Assembly (NCBI RefSeq): GCF_014191055.1 | Contig: NZ_JACHWB010000001.1 | Span: 1,331,875 to 1,395,874, forward strand | Reading direction: 5' to 3' | Source: Microvirga lupini | GTDB lineage: Bacteria > Pseudomonadota > Alphaproteobacteria > Rhizobiales > Beijerinckiaceae | Length of the DNA: 64,000 nt | In this document: piece by piece, positions 1-8,867 of the stretch | Numbering within the stretch: position 1 is the first letter of the stretch | Layout: the number at the start of each line of letters is the position of its first letter | Translations under genes and position numbers: made by a program | The notes under the pieces: generated by a model | Databases searched by the model: none | What the model saw: only the letters and a program-made list of their open reading frames with translations | What the model was told of the DNA's origin: nothing

Positions 1-588
1 TCCCTCGAGAACCGACTGCGCTATCCGTTGGAAGTGTTCGATTCCATGCGCGAGGTCTGGCCGGCACACAAGCCCATGTCGGTGCGCATCTCCGCGACCG
101 ATTGGGCCGAGGGCGGCGTAACCGGCGATGAGGCGGTCGAGATAGCCCGCGCTTTCGCCGAGCACGGGGTCGATCTCGTCGATGTCTCGACGGGACAGAC
201 CGTGCGTGAGGCACGGCCGATTTACGGACGCATGTTCCAGACGCCATTCTCGGATCAGGTGCGTAACGAGGCGCAGGTCGCGACTATGTGCGTCGGCAAT
301 ATCACGACGGCCGATCAAGTGAACACGATCCTGGCCGCAGGGCGGGCGGATTTCGTTGCGCTCGGGCGTCCGCATCTCGTCGATCCATTCTTCACCATGA
401 AGGCTGCGGCCTGGTATGGCGCTGCTAGCATCCACTGTACGCCGCAGTATCATGCCGGTCGGGATCAGATTTTCCGCAACTCCGTCCGTGATCGACAGGA
501 TCTGGAGGAGCTGAAAATCAAGGCCAAGCCGAAGACTCGTGCCGAGTTGAAGATGGAGGCCGGTGAGAAGCCTCTTGCGGCGGAGTGA
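1..588 (+). CDS. C-terminal part of bifunctional salicylyl-CoA / 2-aminobenzoyl-CoA hydroxylase-oxidoreductase (5' end outside window)
   Basis: The frame is open from base 1, so the gene begins upstream and only its last 195 residues are here. What remains is the C-terminal half of an Old-Yellow-Enzyme type (beta/alpha)8 flavin reductase: an SLENRLRYP start, the VRISATDW strand, a CVGNITTADQVN strand and the phosphate-binding ALGRPHLVDPFF turn. In salicylyl-CoA 5-hydroxylase and 2-aminobenzoyl-CoA monooxygenase/reductase this domain follows an N-terminal FAD monooxygenase and reduces the ring of the hydroxylated CoA thioester. The assignment rests on the downstream neighbours (SDR, MarR, hydratase, acyl-CoA dehydrogenase, RidA), the usual partners of that fusion. 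The monooxygenase half cannot be seen, so a stand-alone NADH:flavin oxidoreductase is not excluded. Confidence 0.68.
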   Translation, partial: SLENRLRYPLEVFDSMREVWPAHKPMSVRISATDWAEGGVTGDEAVEIARAFAEHGVDLVDVSTGQTVREARPIYGRMFQTPFSDQVRNEAQVATMCVGNITTADQVNTILAAGRADFVALGRPHLVDPFFTMKAAAWYGAASIHCTPQYHAGRDQIFRNSVRDRQDLEELKIKAKPKTRAELKMEAGEKPLAAE

Positions 589-595
589 GACGATC

Positions 596-1357
596 ATGAC
601 AGCTCTCAAGGGTCGGCATGCACTGGTCACGGGCGGTGGCCGCGGAATTGGCCGGGCCATCGCGGCATCGCTCGTCAAAGCCGGGGCAACGGTAACCATC
701 GTGGGACGCAACTCCGCGACACTTGAGCAGGCGATCATGCAGGGTGACGCTCACGGAGCTGCGGTCGCGGATGTCGCGGATTACCAAAGGGTTCAGGCCG
801 CCGTGCAGGAAGCTGTCTCACGTTATGGGCCGATCGATCTGATAGTCGCCAATGCCGGAGGGGCGGCGTCCGCGCCTTTCATGAAATCCGGCCCTGAAGT
901 TTTCCGGCAGATGCTGGACGTGAACCTGCTGGGCGTCACGAATGTGGCTCACGCTGTGCTGGGGGCCATGACGGAGCAGGGTTTTGGGCGTATCGTTGCT
1001 GTTGCGTCCACGGCGGGGTTGAAGGGTTATCCCTATGTGAGTGCCTATTGCGCCGCCAAGCACGCGGTGATCGGCTTCGTGCGTGCCCTGGCGCTTGAGA
1101 CCGCCCGAACTGGTGTGACTATAAACGCCGTCTGTCCGGGTTTTACCGACACCGACCTCGTGGCGGAGAGCCTCGGGACGATCATGGCAAAGACGGGCCG
1201 CACACGAGAAGAAGCACTGGGAGAGCTCGTGAAGCATAACCCGCAGGGCCGATTGATTGACCCGTCAGAAGTGGCCGGTGCCGTGCTCTGGCTTTGCAGC
1301 GAGGAAGCCCGGTCCGTGACGGGGCAGGCCATCGTGGTGGCCGGGGGAGAAATCTGA
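596..1357 (+). CDS. SDR-family NAD(P)-dependent oxidoreductase
   Basis: A classical short-chain dehydrogenase of 253 residues with a Rossmann fold. The cofactor motif TGGGRGIG is at residues 12-19, an NAG motif follows strand 4, and the catalytic Ser and Tyr-x3-Lys (SAYCAAK) lie near residue 150. The ATG at 596 is chosen because GGAG lies about ten bases upstream, inside the stop region of the preceding gene; an in-frame start 33 bases earlier would overlap that gene. It sits 7 bases after the hydroxylase/reductase and 1 base before the MarR gene, so it is in the same operon. In aromatic acyl-CoA pathways such an enzyme would oxidise a 3-hydroxyacyl-CoA intermediate. The exact substrate is inference. 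Confidence 0.85.
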   Translation: MTALKGRHALVTGGGRGIGRAIAASLVKAGATVTIVGRNSATLEQAIMQGDAHGAAVADVADYQRVQAAVQEAVSRYGPIDLIVANAGGAASAPFMKSGPEVFRQMLDVNLLGVTNVAHAVLGAMTEQGFGRIVAVASTAGLKGYPYVSAYCAAKHAVIGFVRALALETARTGVTINAVCPGFTDTDLVAESLGTIMAKTGRTREEALGELVKHNPQGRLIDPSEVAGAVLWLCSEEARSVTGQAIVVAGGEI

Positions 1358-1358
1358 C

Positions 1359-1868
1359 ATGGACGATCAGGCCATACCGCTCGATGCCGAAACCAAGGCC
1401 GTCGAGATGCCGGAGGATCACCGGGAAGAGCTACGCCTCTGGCTGCGCCTTCTCACCTGCACCACCCTGATCGAAGGAGAAGTGCGCCGCCGCCTGCGAG
1501 AGCAGTTCGACGTCACGCTGCCGCGCTTCGACCTGATGGCGCAGCTCGACAAGGCATCGGACGGCATGACCCTGTCCGACCTCTCAAGGCGCATGATGGT
1601 CTCGAACGGCAATCTCACCGGTCTCGTCGATCGCCTCGTTGCGTCCGGCCACATCGCCAGGACCGTCTCTCCCACGGATCGGAGGGCGACGGTGATCAGC
1701 CTCACGGAGAGCGGTCGCGCCGAGTTTCGCACCATGGCGGCCGAACATGAGCACTGGATTGCCGATCTGTTCGGTGATCTGACGGAGAAAGATCGGGGCG
1801 AGCTTATGCGGCTTCTTGGAAAAACCAAGCTGTCGGCACGGCGCGCCATCCAAGGAGAAGGCCAGTGA
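1359..1868 (+). CDS. MarR-family transcriptional regulator
   Basis: A protein of 169 residues with the MarR winged-helix layout: an N-terminal dimerisation helix, [11 protein letters not shown] before the core, the recognition region [20 protein letters not shown], and the wing [13 protein letters not shown]. MarR proteins bind DNA as dimers and often release it on binding an aromatic acid or its CoA thioester. Its place inside the catabolic operon suggests it controls this operon in response to a pathway CoA ester (inference). It starts one base after the SDR stop, and its TGA shares its last base with the ATG of the next gene. Confidence 0.88.
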   Translation: MDDQAIPLDAETKAVEMPEDHREELRLWLRLLTCTTLIEGEVRRRLREQFDVTLPRFDLMAQLDKASDGMTLSDLSRRMMVSNGNLTGLVDRLVASGHIARTVSPTDRRATVISLTESGRAEFRTMAAEHEHWIADLFGDLTEKDRGELMRLLGKTKLSARRAIQGEGQ

Positions 1869-2701
1869 TGCAGGTTGCCAATTCCGTCACGCTGCCGCTC
1901 AACACCTATGAGCCACGTCACTTCCTCCTGGCTGTCGATGGCCCCGTCGCGACGGTGACCCTCAACCGTCCGGAGAAGAAGAACCCGCTCACCTTCGAGA
2001 GCTACCGCGAGCTGACGGATTTCTTCCATGCCTGCGCGAAAGACGATGAGATCAAAGTCATTGTCGTGACGGGGGCCGGCGGGAATTTCTCGTCCGGCGG
2101 CGATGTCTTCGAGATCATCGGTCCGCTGGTCGAGATGGATACCAAAGGCCTCACAGCCTTCACGCGCATGACCGGGGAACTGGTGAAGGCCATGCGGGCT
2201 GCACCTCAGCCGATTATTGCGGCTGTCGAGGGCATCTGTGCCGGCGCGGGCGCCATCGTGGCGATGGCCTCCGACATCCGTCTTGCCGCGCCTGGGTCAA
2301 AGGTGGCGTTCCTGTTCAACAAAGTGGGGCTCGCGGGCTGCGATATGGGCGCTTGCGCCATCCTTCCTCGCATCATCGGCCAGGGACGGGCCTCGGAGCT
2401 CCTTTACACAGGCCGCTTCATGAGTGCCGAGGAAGGCGAGCGCTGGGGCTTCTTCAGCCGCGTGGTCGAATCAGGTGAACTCCTCGTCGAGGCGCACAAT
2501 CTGGCTCGGATGGTCGGGACCGGGCCGACCTATGCCAATACGATGACGAAGCGCATGCTCGCGATGGAATGGGCCATGTCGGTCGAGGAGGCCATCGAGG
2601 CCGAGGCAGTAGCGCAGGCCCTGTGCATGACCACAGAGGACTTCGCCCGCGCCTACCGCGCCTTCGCGGCCAAGGAAAAGCCGGTCTTCAAGGGAGATTG
2701 A
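1868..2701 (+). CDS. enoyl-CoA hydratase/isomerase family protein
   Basis: A crotonase-superfamily protein of 277 residues. The oxyanion-hole segments are visible as [11 protein letters not shown] and [16 protein letters not shown], followed by [15 protein letters not shown], where hydratases carry the catalytic loop. The start is the ATG overlapping the MarR stop (TGATG); the GTG three bases earlier is less likely. It probably hydrates a double bond or opens a ring in the CoA-bound intermediate made by the upstream hydroxylase/reductase. The neighbour-based pathway assignment is good, but the exact reaction cannot be read from the sequence. Confidence 0.85.
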   Translation: MQVANSVTLPLNTYEPRHFLLAVDGPVATVTLNRPEKKNPLTFESYRELTDFFHACAKDDEIKVIVVTGAGGNFSSGGDVFEIIGPLVEMDTKGLTAFTRMTGELVKAMRAAPQPIIAAVEGICAGAGAIVAMASDIRLAAPGSKVAFLFNKVGLAGCDMGACAILPRIIGQGRASELLYTGRFMSAEEGERWGFFSRVVESGELLVEAHNLARMVGTGPTYANTMTKRMLAMEWAMSVEEAIEAEAVAQALCMTTEDFARAYRAFAAKEKPVFKGD

Positions 2702-2702
2702 C

Positions 2703-3887
2703 GTGATTGACGCGAGCTTTCTCTCCTGGCCCTTCTTCGAGGCCCGTCACCGGCAATTTGCCGAGGGCTTGCGCGACTGGTCTGCACGAGAAGTCCACTC
2801 CCTCGTCGAGCACCATGACGTAGATGCCTCCTGCCGCCGCCTCGTGCGTCGTCTTGGTGAGGGCGGCTGGCTCAAGGCCGTGGTGCCGCAGGCCTATGGC
2901 GGTCTCACTTCCGCCTTTGATGTTCGCACCTTATGTCTTGCCCGTGAAACCCTGGCCTATCAGGATGGTCTGGCGGATTTTGCCTTTGCCATGCAGGGGC
3001 TCGGCACGGGGCCGATTACGCTCTTCGGATCCGAGGCGTTGAAGGACAAGTACTTGCCGCCTGTCGCGCGGGGGGAAGCTATTGCGGCCTTTGCGCTGTC
3101 TGAACCGGAAGCCGGCTCGGACGTCGCCGCTATGAGCACGACGGCGACCCCGGACGGGCCGGATCATGTGCGCCTAGACGGTGTAAAGACCTGGATCTCG
3201 AATGGCGGCATCGCGGACCATTATGTGGTGTTCGCCCGGTCTGGCGAGGCTCCCGGAGCAAAGGGGCTCTCGGCTTATGTGGTCGATGCGCAGATGCCTG
3301 GGCTCACAGTCGAGAGCCGGATCGATGTCATTGCACCGCATCCCCTCGCGACCCTCCGGTTCGAGGGCTGCCGCGTGCCGCTTTCGCAGAGGGTCGGCGG
3401 TCCAGGCGAGGGCTTCAAAGTCGCAATGGCGACCCTCGATGTTTTTCGCTCGACGGTAGGAGCCGCAGCTTTGGGCTTGGCCCGCCGCGCCCTCGATGAG
3501 GCGCTGCAGCACGCATCGTTCCGCAAGCTCTTCGGGGCTCCTTTGGGTGATCTCCAACTGACGCAGGCCTCGCTCGCCGAGATGGCGACCGGCGTCGATA
3601 CGGCAGCGCTCCTCGTCTACCGCGCGGCATGGACCAAGGATCAGGGGGCTGAGCGCGTCACCCGTGAGGCCGCCATGGCGAAGATGCATGCCACGGAAGA
3701 GGCACAGCGCGTGATCGACCGGGCCGTCCAGATCTTCGGCGGCCTTGGCGTGACCAAGGGCGTGAAGGTCGAGGAGCTTTATCGGGAGATCAGGGCTCTG
3801 AGAATCTACGAGGGAGCGACAGAAGTGCAGAAGATCGTGATTGCACGGGAGCTCCTGAAGATGCACGCACAGCAATTCAAGAATTGA
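2703..3887 (+). CDS. acyl-CoA dehydrogenase family protein
   Basis: A flavoprotein of 394 residues with the normal acyl-CoA dehydrogenase architecture. The FAD-binding middle domain has [10 protein letters not shown] and the KTWISNG strand. The C-terminal helical bundle ends in [11 protein letters not shown], whose Glu is the usual catalytic base. It starts with GTG one base after the hydratase stop, behind GGGAG. In this operon it would introduce a double bond into a cyclic or ring-opened acyl-CoA, feeding electrons to ETF. The preceding and following genes overlap it or sit within 15 bases, so it is co-transcribed. Confidence 0.87.
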   Translation: MIDASFLSWPFFEARHRQFAEGLRDWSAREVHSLVEHHDVDASCRRLVRRLGEGGWLKAVVPQAYGGLTSAFDVRTLCLARETLAYQDGLADFAFAMQGLGTGPITLFGSEALKDKYLPPVARGEAIAAFALSEPEAGSDVAAMSTTATPDGPDHVRLDGVKTWISNGGIADHYVVFARSGEAPGAKGLSAYVVDAQMPGLTVESRIDVIAPHPLATLRFEGCRVPLSQRVGGPGEGFKVAMATLDVFRSTVGAAALGLARRALDEALQHASFRKLFGAPLGDLQLTQASLAEMATGVDTAALLVYRAAWTKDQGAERVTREAAMAKMHATEEAQRVIDRAVQIFGGLGVTKGVKVEELYREIRALRIYEGATEVQKIVIARELLKMHAQQFKN

Positions 3888-3901
3888 AGGGGAGGATGCC
3901 G

Positions 3902-4351
3902 ATGACAGCCGCTGTTGGGAACACTCCCTTGCCTGACGCTGACGATGGTCCGGAAGTTCTAAACCCAAAGCACTGGCCGACGCCGAAAGGCTATGCCAAC
4001 GGCATGATGGCCGAGGGTAGGATCGTGGTGACCGGCGGCATTGTCGGTTGGAACGACAATGGTGTTTTCGCCAACAGCTTTGTCGCACAGGCGCGCCAGA
4101 TCTTCGAGAATATCCGCGCGATCCTGGCGGAGGGAGGGGCCGAACCCCGGCATCTGGTGCGGCTGACCTGGTATGTCGTTGATATCGAGGAATATCTCAC
4201 GAATCTGCGCGAGCTCGGCCGCGCATATCGGGATGTGTTCGGCACTCATTATCCTGCCATGGCGCTCGTCCAAGTGGTGAGGCTGGTGGAGAAGGCCGCC
4301 CGGATCGAAATCGAGGCAACCGCTGTCGTTCCTAAACGGACAGCAACCTGA
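3902..4351 (+). CDS. RidA/YjgF-family imine/enamine deaminase
   Basis: A protein of 149 residues with the RidA fold. It shows the typical RIVVTGGIVGWND strand, FENIRAILAEGGAEP helix and the C-terminal RLVEKAARIEIEATAVVP, keeping the Arg that binds the substrate carboxylate in active RidA proteins. I place the start at the ATG at 3902 because AGGGGAGG lies 7 bases before it; a TTG at 3884 and an ATG at 3896 are also in frame. RidA enzymes hydrolyse reactive enamines/imines to ketones plus ammonia. In a 2-aminobenzoyl-CoA pathway, where dearomatisation leaves an enamine on the ring, that would be a pathway step rather than general repair (inference). It is the last gene of the operon. Confidence 0.82.
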   Translation: MTAAVGNTPLPDADDGPEVLNPKHWPTPKGYANGMMAEGRIVVTGGIVGWNDNGVFANSFVAQARQIFENIRAILAEGGAEPRHLVRLTWYVVDIEEYLTNLRELGRAYRDVFGTHYPAMALVQVVRLVEKAARIEIEATAVVPKRTAT

Positions 4352-4449
4352 CTTCTGTCCCTTAGGAGTAAGAGCCCTCCCGGAAAGTTGGAGGGGCCTG
4401 TCTGTTGGACTAGGATGGCCGGCCCTGGATCCCAAAGCGGGAAAGCGCC

Positions 4450-6186
4450 TTGAAAATCTCCCTGCGACACGCCCTGCGCGACATGGCAGTTCCCTTGGTC
4501 GGTGCGCTTCTCTCGGCCCTGTTCATCGTCCTGCAGGTTCTCGGGACGCCTCAGGCACTTGGCGGGCTCGGCTTCCTCTCTCCGGCGCAGACATCGAGCC
4601 CCAGGGCGACCCTGGAGGGCTTCCGTAACGACACCGCGCGGGCGACGCACCTGCTCATGGAAGCCTATCGGGAGAGCAGGTCCGAACCCGGCCTGTCCTG
4701 GAGCGAGAGCGTCGCCAGGAAGGTTACGGAGGCCGATGCCTTGCTGGCGAGAGCCTCTCAAGCCCTTGATTTGCAGGATATCCCGCCGGTCGAGTTGGAG
4801 CACCGGCGGCTTGAATCCGTGATTCTCCTCAAGGAAATCCTCGACCGGATCCCGTTGCCGCACCCGGGCACGATCCCGGGTGAGGACGAGGTCGCGGCGA
4901 AGCCGCCAGCAAGCTGGAATGTGCCCGGCACCGATCTTCGGATCGTGCGCACCGCGGACGGGCCGAGGCCGGGAGAGTACCTGTTCGCGAGTGCGACGGT
5001 CCTGCGGCTTGAGGGTTTATATCAGCTCATCCGCAACGAGCCGAAGCTGAGTGGCCCACCGGTCGATTTCTATGACTTCTTCAGCCAGTCGCCAGGCCAT
5101 CTGCTGCCGCCGAAATGGTTCAGGGTGATCGAAGCCCTTCCGGCGTCCTTCAAGATCGAAATCGACGGGCAGGCGGTCTGGCAATGGATCGCTTTCATGC
5201 TCGTGGTGATCCTAGCCTTCGGAGCCGTCTTCGGAGTGCGTTTGGTGGCGCGCGATGCCACTTTCTCCCAAAGCGGAGCGGTGCAGGTTCTAGCGGGTGT
5301 GATCGTGCCCGGCGCCGTCGCCGTGGCGGCCTTGTTCGTGCGCTATGTCAGCGACAACCAGATCAACCTGACCGGCCGGGTCAATAACCTCGTCGAGGAG
5401 ATTGCCGAGGGGATCGCCTATCTTGCCATGATCTGGGCCGTGCTTGTGTTCTCGAATACGCTGGCCGGAAGGCTCTACCTGTCAGCCACGAAGAGCATCG
5501 ACGCCCATCTGGCGCGGGCTGCCGTTCGAATCGCTGGCCTTGCCGTTGCGATCGCTCTCCTCATCTACGGAGCCTCTTATCTCGGCATCCCGCTGGCGGG
5601 TCTCCTAGCGGGGCTCGGTGTTGGTGGCTTGGCGGTTGCGCTTGCGGCCAAGCCAACGCTTGAAAACTTCATCGGCGGCCTGATTCTCTATGCGGACAGG
5701 CCGGTCCGGGTGGGCGATCTCTGCCGGTTCGGCACGCTCGAAGGACGTGTCGAGGAAATCGGGATCCGCTCGACCCGGATCAGGGGGCTTGACCGGACCT
5801 TGATCACGATCCCGAACGCCACCTTCGTGAACATGAACATCATCAACCTGACCAACCGGGATCGGATGCCCTATGACCGGGTCATCGGGCTGGCGGCCAC
5901 GGAGACGGCGGCGATCCGCCATGAAATCGAGGCCATTGCCGCCCTTGTGGCGGAGCACCCGCGGATCGAGCGCGGCTCCGTCCAGGCGAGGCTGCGGGAA
6001 GGACATGAGGAGAAGCCGAAGGTTGAGATCTGTGCCTTGATCACGACCTCCAGATGGAGCGAATTCCTCGAGATCCAGCAGGAACTCGACCTCATGCTGC
6101 GAGACAAGATGCTGGCCTCGGAACTCGCTGACGAGTCATTCTTGGGTGCAACGGATAATGTCGTGCCGCTCAAGGATCCTGCATGA
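4450..6186 (+). CDS. mechanosensitive ion channel MscS-family protein
   Basis: A membrane protein of up to 578 residues. The hallmark MscS core is clear: the pore helix IPLAGLLAGLGVGGLAVALA near residues 380-400, then KPTLENFIGGLILYADRPVRVGD and the beta domain GRVEEIGIRSTRIRGLD with a TIPNATFVNMNIINLT strand. Ahead of it are a signal-like hydrophobic segment, a large periplasmic region and several extra membrane spans, so it is one of the larger MscS relatives. It should gate on membrane tension and release solutes after hypo-osmotic shock. The start is uncertain: TTG at 4450 with GGGAAAG upstream, or ATG at 4483. It converges on the Gre-factor gene with a 17-base gap. Confidence 0.87.
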   Translation: MKISLRHALRDMAVPLVGALLSALFIVLQVLGTPQALGGLGFLSPAQTSSPRATLEGFRNDTARATHLLMEAYRESRSEPGLSWSESVARKVTEADALLARASQALDLQDIPPVELEHRRLESVILLKEILDRIPLPHPGTIPGEDEVAAKPPASWNVPGTDLRIVRTADGPRPGEYLFASATVLRLEGLYQLIRNEPKLSGPPVDFYDFFSQSPGHLLPPKWFRVIEALPASFKIEIDGQAVWQWIAFMLVVILAFGAVFGVRLVARDATFSQSGAVQVLAGVIVPGAVAVAALFVRYVSDNQINLTGRVNNLVEEIAEGIAYLAMIWAVLVFSNTLAGRLYLSATKSIDAHLARAAVRIAGLAVAIALLIYGASYLGIPLAGLLAGLGVGGLAVALAAKPTLENFIGGLILYADRPVRVGDLCRFGTLEGRVEEIGIRSTRIRGLDRTLITIPNATFVNMNIINLTNRDRMPYDRVIGLAATETAAIRHEIEAIAALVAEHPRIERGSVQARLREGHEEKPKVEICALITTSRWSEFLEIQQELDLMLRDKMLASELADESFLGATDNVVPLKDPA

Positions 6187-6203
6187 GCTGAGGCCTCAGG
6201 ATC

Positions 6204-6671
6204 TCAGATATCGATCGAGACGATCTCTGCCTGGCCTTGCCCGACGACGACGGTGTCCCCGATCTCCTTGCCCATAAGAGCCTGAGCCAGGGGCGAGACG
6301 TAGGAGAGGCTGCCCTTGGCAGGATCCGCCTCATCCTCACCGACGATGCGGTAGGTCTGACGGCGTCCATCCTCGCGCTCGAAGGTGACCTCGGCTCCGA
6401 AGCGGACATGGGATGTGTCGGTAGGCGGAGGCACCACCTCGGCCGAGACCCTACGGGCGGACCAATAGCGCAGATCGCGGGAGAGACGGGCGACCTCTGC
6501 CTTATCATCCCTGACCTGCGCATCTGTCAGGCGCTCCTCGAGAGACGCGATTTCCGCGTCCATCCGGGCCAGCCCCGCCGGTGTGACGAGATGGTGAGGG
6601 CTGATCGACCGGTCAGGCAGGTCCTCGAAGGCTTCTCCACCTTCAGATTCACGAACAAAGGCACGACTCAT
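6204..6671 (-). CDS. GreA/GreB-family transcription elongation factor
   Basis: A protein of 155 residues with an N-terminal antiparallel coiled coil (about residues 30-75, LARMDAEIASLEERL onward) and a C-terminal FKBP-like domain containing VTFEREDGRRQTYRIVGEDEAD and SPLAQALMGKEIGD. This is the Gre arrangement. Such factors enter the RNA polymerase secondary channel and stimulate cleavage of backtracked RNA. The SYVSPLAQALMG segment and overall length are closer to GreB than to GreA. The ATG has GGAGGAA upstream. The acidic coiled-coil tip residues cannot be assigned safely, so a Gre-like regulator without cleavage activity is possible. Confidence 0.85.
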   Translation of the reverse strand: MSRAFVRESEGGEAFEDLPDRSISPHHLVTPAGLARMDAEIASLEERLTDAQVRDDKAEVARLSRDLRYWSARRVSAEVVPPPTDTSHVRFGAEVTFEREDGRRQTYRIVGEDEADPAKGSLSYVSPLAQALMGKEIGDTVVVGQGQAEIVSIDI

Positions 6672-6723
6672 GGCGCTTCCTCCGCCTCAAGAGGAAACGT
6701 TCGAACCCGGCTAAGTTTCCCGT

Positions 6724-7848
6724 CTAACCCTTCGGGTTGGCTTGTCTCAGGCGACCGACGATGCCGCCTGGGAAGGCGTAGACGCTAATGATGAAGAGGG
6801 CGCCGAGCCACAGCAGCCAACGGTCCGGATGGATCAGGTTGGGCAGGAGCGGGATGCCGGCGAGAGCAGCGCTCCCGGCCCCCATCAGCACCTGTAGATA
6901 GCTTTGGGCCAGCACGAACAAGGCCGCGCCGATGACGGCGCCGTACATGGTGCCCATGCCGCCGATCACGACCATGAGCAGGATGTCGATCATGATCGAG
7001 AAGGACAGGGTGGTGTCCGGTCCGTTGTAGCGCAGCCACAGCGCCATGAGTGCGCCCGCAACCGTCGCCGCCAGAGCCGAGATGACGGAGGCGGCCGTGC
7101 GGTAGGCAACGACCCGGTAGCCCAAGGCTTCCGCCCGGAACTCGTTCTCCCGGATCGCCTGCAGCACGCGGCCGAAGGGCGAGTTCACGATGCGCAGGAG
7201 CAGGAGGAAGACAATAAGCGAGACGACGAAGACCAAATAATAGGCGAGCAGGCGCCCGTTGATCATGGTGCCGAAGACCGGCTCCGAGAAGAGCCGGAAG
7301 GCCGGGCGGAGCGCCGGTGGCAGCTGGAACGACAGGCCATCCTCGCCGCCGGTGATATCGGACAGCTGTGAGGCCAGAACGGCTGCCGCGGAGGCAACCG
7401 CCAGGGTGATCATCGAGAAGAAGATGGCGCGCACCCGAAGTGACAGCAGACCGATGGCAATTGCCAATACGGCTGACAGCGCGAGGGCCGATGCCAGCCC
7501 GATGGCGACCGAACTCCAGGTGGGGCTGATGCGCTCCAGCGCGATGGCGATGCCGTAGCCGCCGATGCCGAAGAACATGGTGTGGGCGAAAGAGACGATG
7601 CCGGAATAGCCGAGCAGTAGGTCGTAGCTCGCCACCAGCACGATGAACACGCAGATCTTTGCCGCCGTGCCCACGGGCTGGCTGCCCGAAAACAGGAACG
7701 GAGTTGCGGCCAGAAGCACGACGATGGCGAGCAGGATGAAGCTGAGTGCCCGCGAGCGGGGCAGGTCGGACGACAGCAGCCCGGTCAGGAGCCCGCCGCT
7801 CCGGCGGGTCTCGTCGAAAGCAAGGGGGAGGGCGGGAGACGTGCTCAT
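6724..7848 (-). CDS. livM: branched-chain amino acid type ABC transporter permease (LivM)
   Basis: An inner-membrane permease of 374 residues with about nine hydrophobic segments. It has the LivM signature order: LLLGYSGIVSFAHTMFFGIGGYG near residues 80-100, then the cytoplasmic coupling region VNSPFGRVLQAIRENEFRAEALGY. Its ATG overlaps the livH stop in ATGA, so it is translationally coupled and last in the livK-G-F-H-M series. It pairs with LivH to form the transmembrane channel. Given the aromatic catabolic operon 2 kb away, the substrate may be an aromatic acid rather than an amino acid; that is inference. Confidence 0.9.
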   Translation of the reverse strand: MSTSPALPLAFDETRRSGGLLTGLLSSDLPRSRALSFILLAIVVLLAATPFLFSGSQPVGTAAKICVFIVLVASYDLLLGYSGIVSFAHTMFFGIGGYGIAIALERISPTWSSVAIGLASALALSAVLAIAIGLLSLRVRAIFFSMITLAVASAAAVLASQLSDITGGEDGLSFQLPPALRPAFRLFSEPVFGTMINGRLLAYYLVFVVSLIVFLLLLRIVNSPFGRVLQAIRENEFRAEALGYRVVAYRTAASVISALAATVAGALMALWLRYNGPDTTLSFSIMIDILLMVVIGGMGTMYGAVIGAALFVLAQSYLQVLMGAGSAALAGIPLLPNLIHPDRWLLWLGALFIISVYAFPGGIVGRLRQANPKG

Positions 7849-8867
7849 CGGCGTGCCACCGGAAACAGGCCCTGGGGACGCCAGATCAGGACGAGGGCCA
7901 TGACGAGGATGTTGGAGATCAGCGCCAGCTTCGGCTCGATGAAGCCGACGTAATTGGCCACGAGCGCTACGAGGATGGAGCCCACGAAGCAGCCGCCTAC
8001 GGAGCCGAGGCCGCCGATGATGATGACGATGAACACCAGCACCATCACCTCCATGCCCATGCCGGCGGTGAGCGTCTGGCGGTAGAACGCCCACATGACG
8101 CCCCCGAGGCCGGCGAGTGCCGACCCGGCGATGAAGACGCTGACGAAGAGGCGGCGGATGCGGTAGCCGAGCGCCTCGACCATCTCGGGGTTCTCGACGC
8201 CGGCGCGGATGAGCAGGCCGATCCGGGTGCGGTTGAGCAGCAGCTGCATGCCGATGAAGACGATAAGTCCAATGGCTACCGCGACGACCCGGTAGCGCTC
8301 CATCACGATGTCGCCGAGCACGAAGGCGCCGCGAAGCGACTGCGGCAGCGGGATCGGGATCGGGGAGGCGCCCCAGAGGGCGTGGATGAGCTGTTCGGTG
8401 ACGATCAGGCCGCCCATGGTCACCAGGATCTGCTTCAGGTGGCTGCCATAGACCGGGCGCACAATCACACGCTCGAAGACGGCCCCGGCAAGAGCCGTGA
8501 CTCCCATGGCGACCAGAATGCACAGCCCCAGGAGCGCCAGGTTCAGCCCGATGGAATCCGCCGTCGCCCAGCCGGCCAGGGGACCCAGAACCAGGAGGGT
8601 CGCATAGGCGCCGAGCGAGATGAAGACGCCGTGGCCGAAATTAATGATGTCCATGAGGCCGAACACCAGGGTGAGCCCCGAGGCCATCAGGAAGATCATC
8701 ATGCCCATGGCGAGCCCTGCGACCGTGAGGGTCACCCAGGTCGAAGGACTGCCGACGAAGGGCAGCGCCAGGACGGCCAGAGCCGGAACGAGCAGGAGCG
8801 GCAGCCAGTCGGTCTTGGCGCGGGGGAGTTCGGCCGGGGCCGAGGATTGGGCAGCCATGTCACTCAT
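7845..8867 (-). CDS. livH: branched-chain amino acid type ABC transporter permease (LivH)
   Basis: A protein of 340 residues, highly hydrophobic, with the LivH pattern: LTLVFGLMDIINFGHGVFISLGAY, the coupling-helix region NPEMVEALGYRIRRLFVSVF and VFIVIIIGGLGSVGGCFVGSI. It overlaps livF upstream and livM downstream by four bases each. It forms the membrane channel with LivM and is energised by LivG and LivF. A second ATG nine bases inside the frame is also possible as the start. Confidence 0.9.
   Translation of the reverse strand: MSDMAAQSSAPAELPRAKTDWLPLLLVPALAVLALPFVGSPSTWVTLTVAGLAMGMMIFLMASGLTLVFGLMDIINFGHGVFISLGAYATLLVLGPLAGWATADSIGLNLALLGLCILVAMGVTALAGAVFERVIVRPVYGSHLKQILVTMGGLIVTEQLIHALWGASPIPIPLPQSLRGAFVLGDIVMERYRVVAVAIGLIVFIGMQLLLNRTRIGLLIRAGVENPEMVEALGYRIRRLFVSVFIAGSALAGLGGVMWAFYRQTLTAGMGMEVMVLVFIVIIIGGLGSVGGCFVGSILVALVANYVGFIEPKLALISNILVMALVLIWRPQGLFPVARR

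Noticed and set aside
4375..4396. CCCTCC/GGAGGG hairpin after ridA as a terminator
   Set aside because: Only six base pairs with a nine-base loop and no T-run; too weak to list as a terminator.
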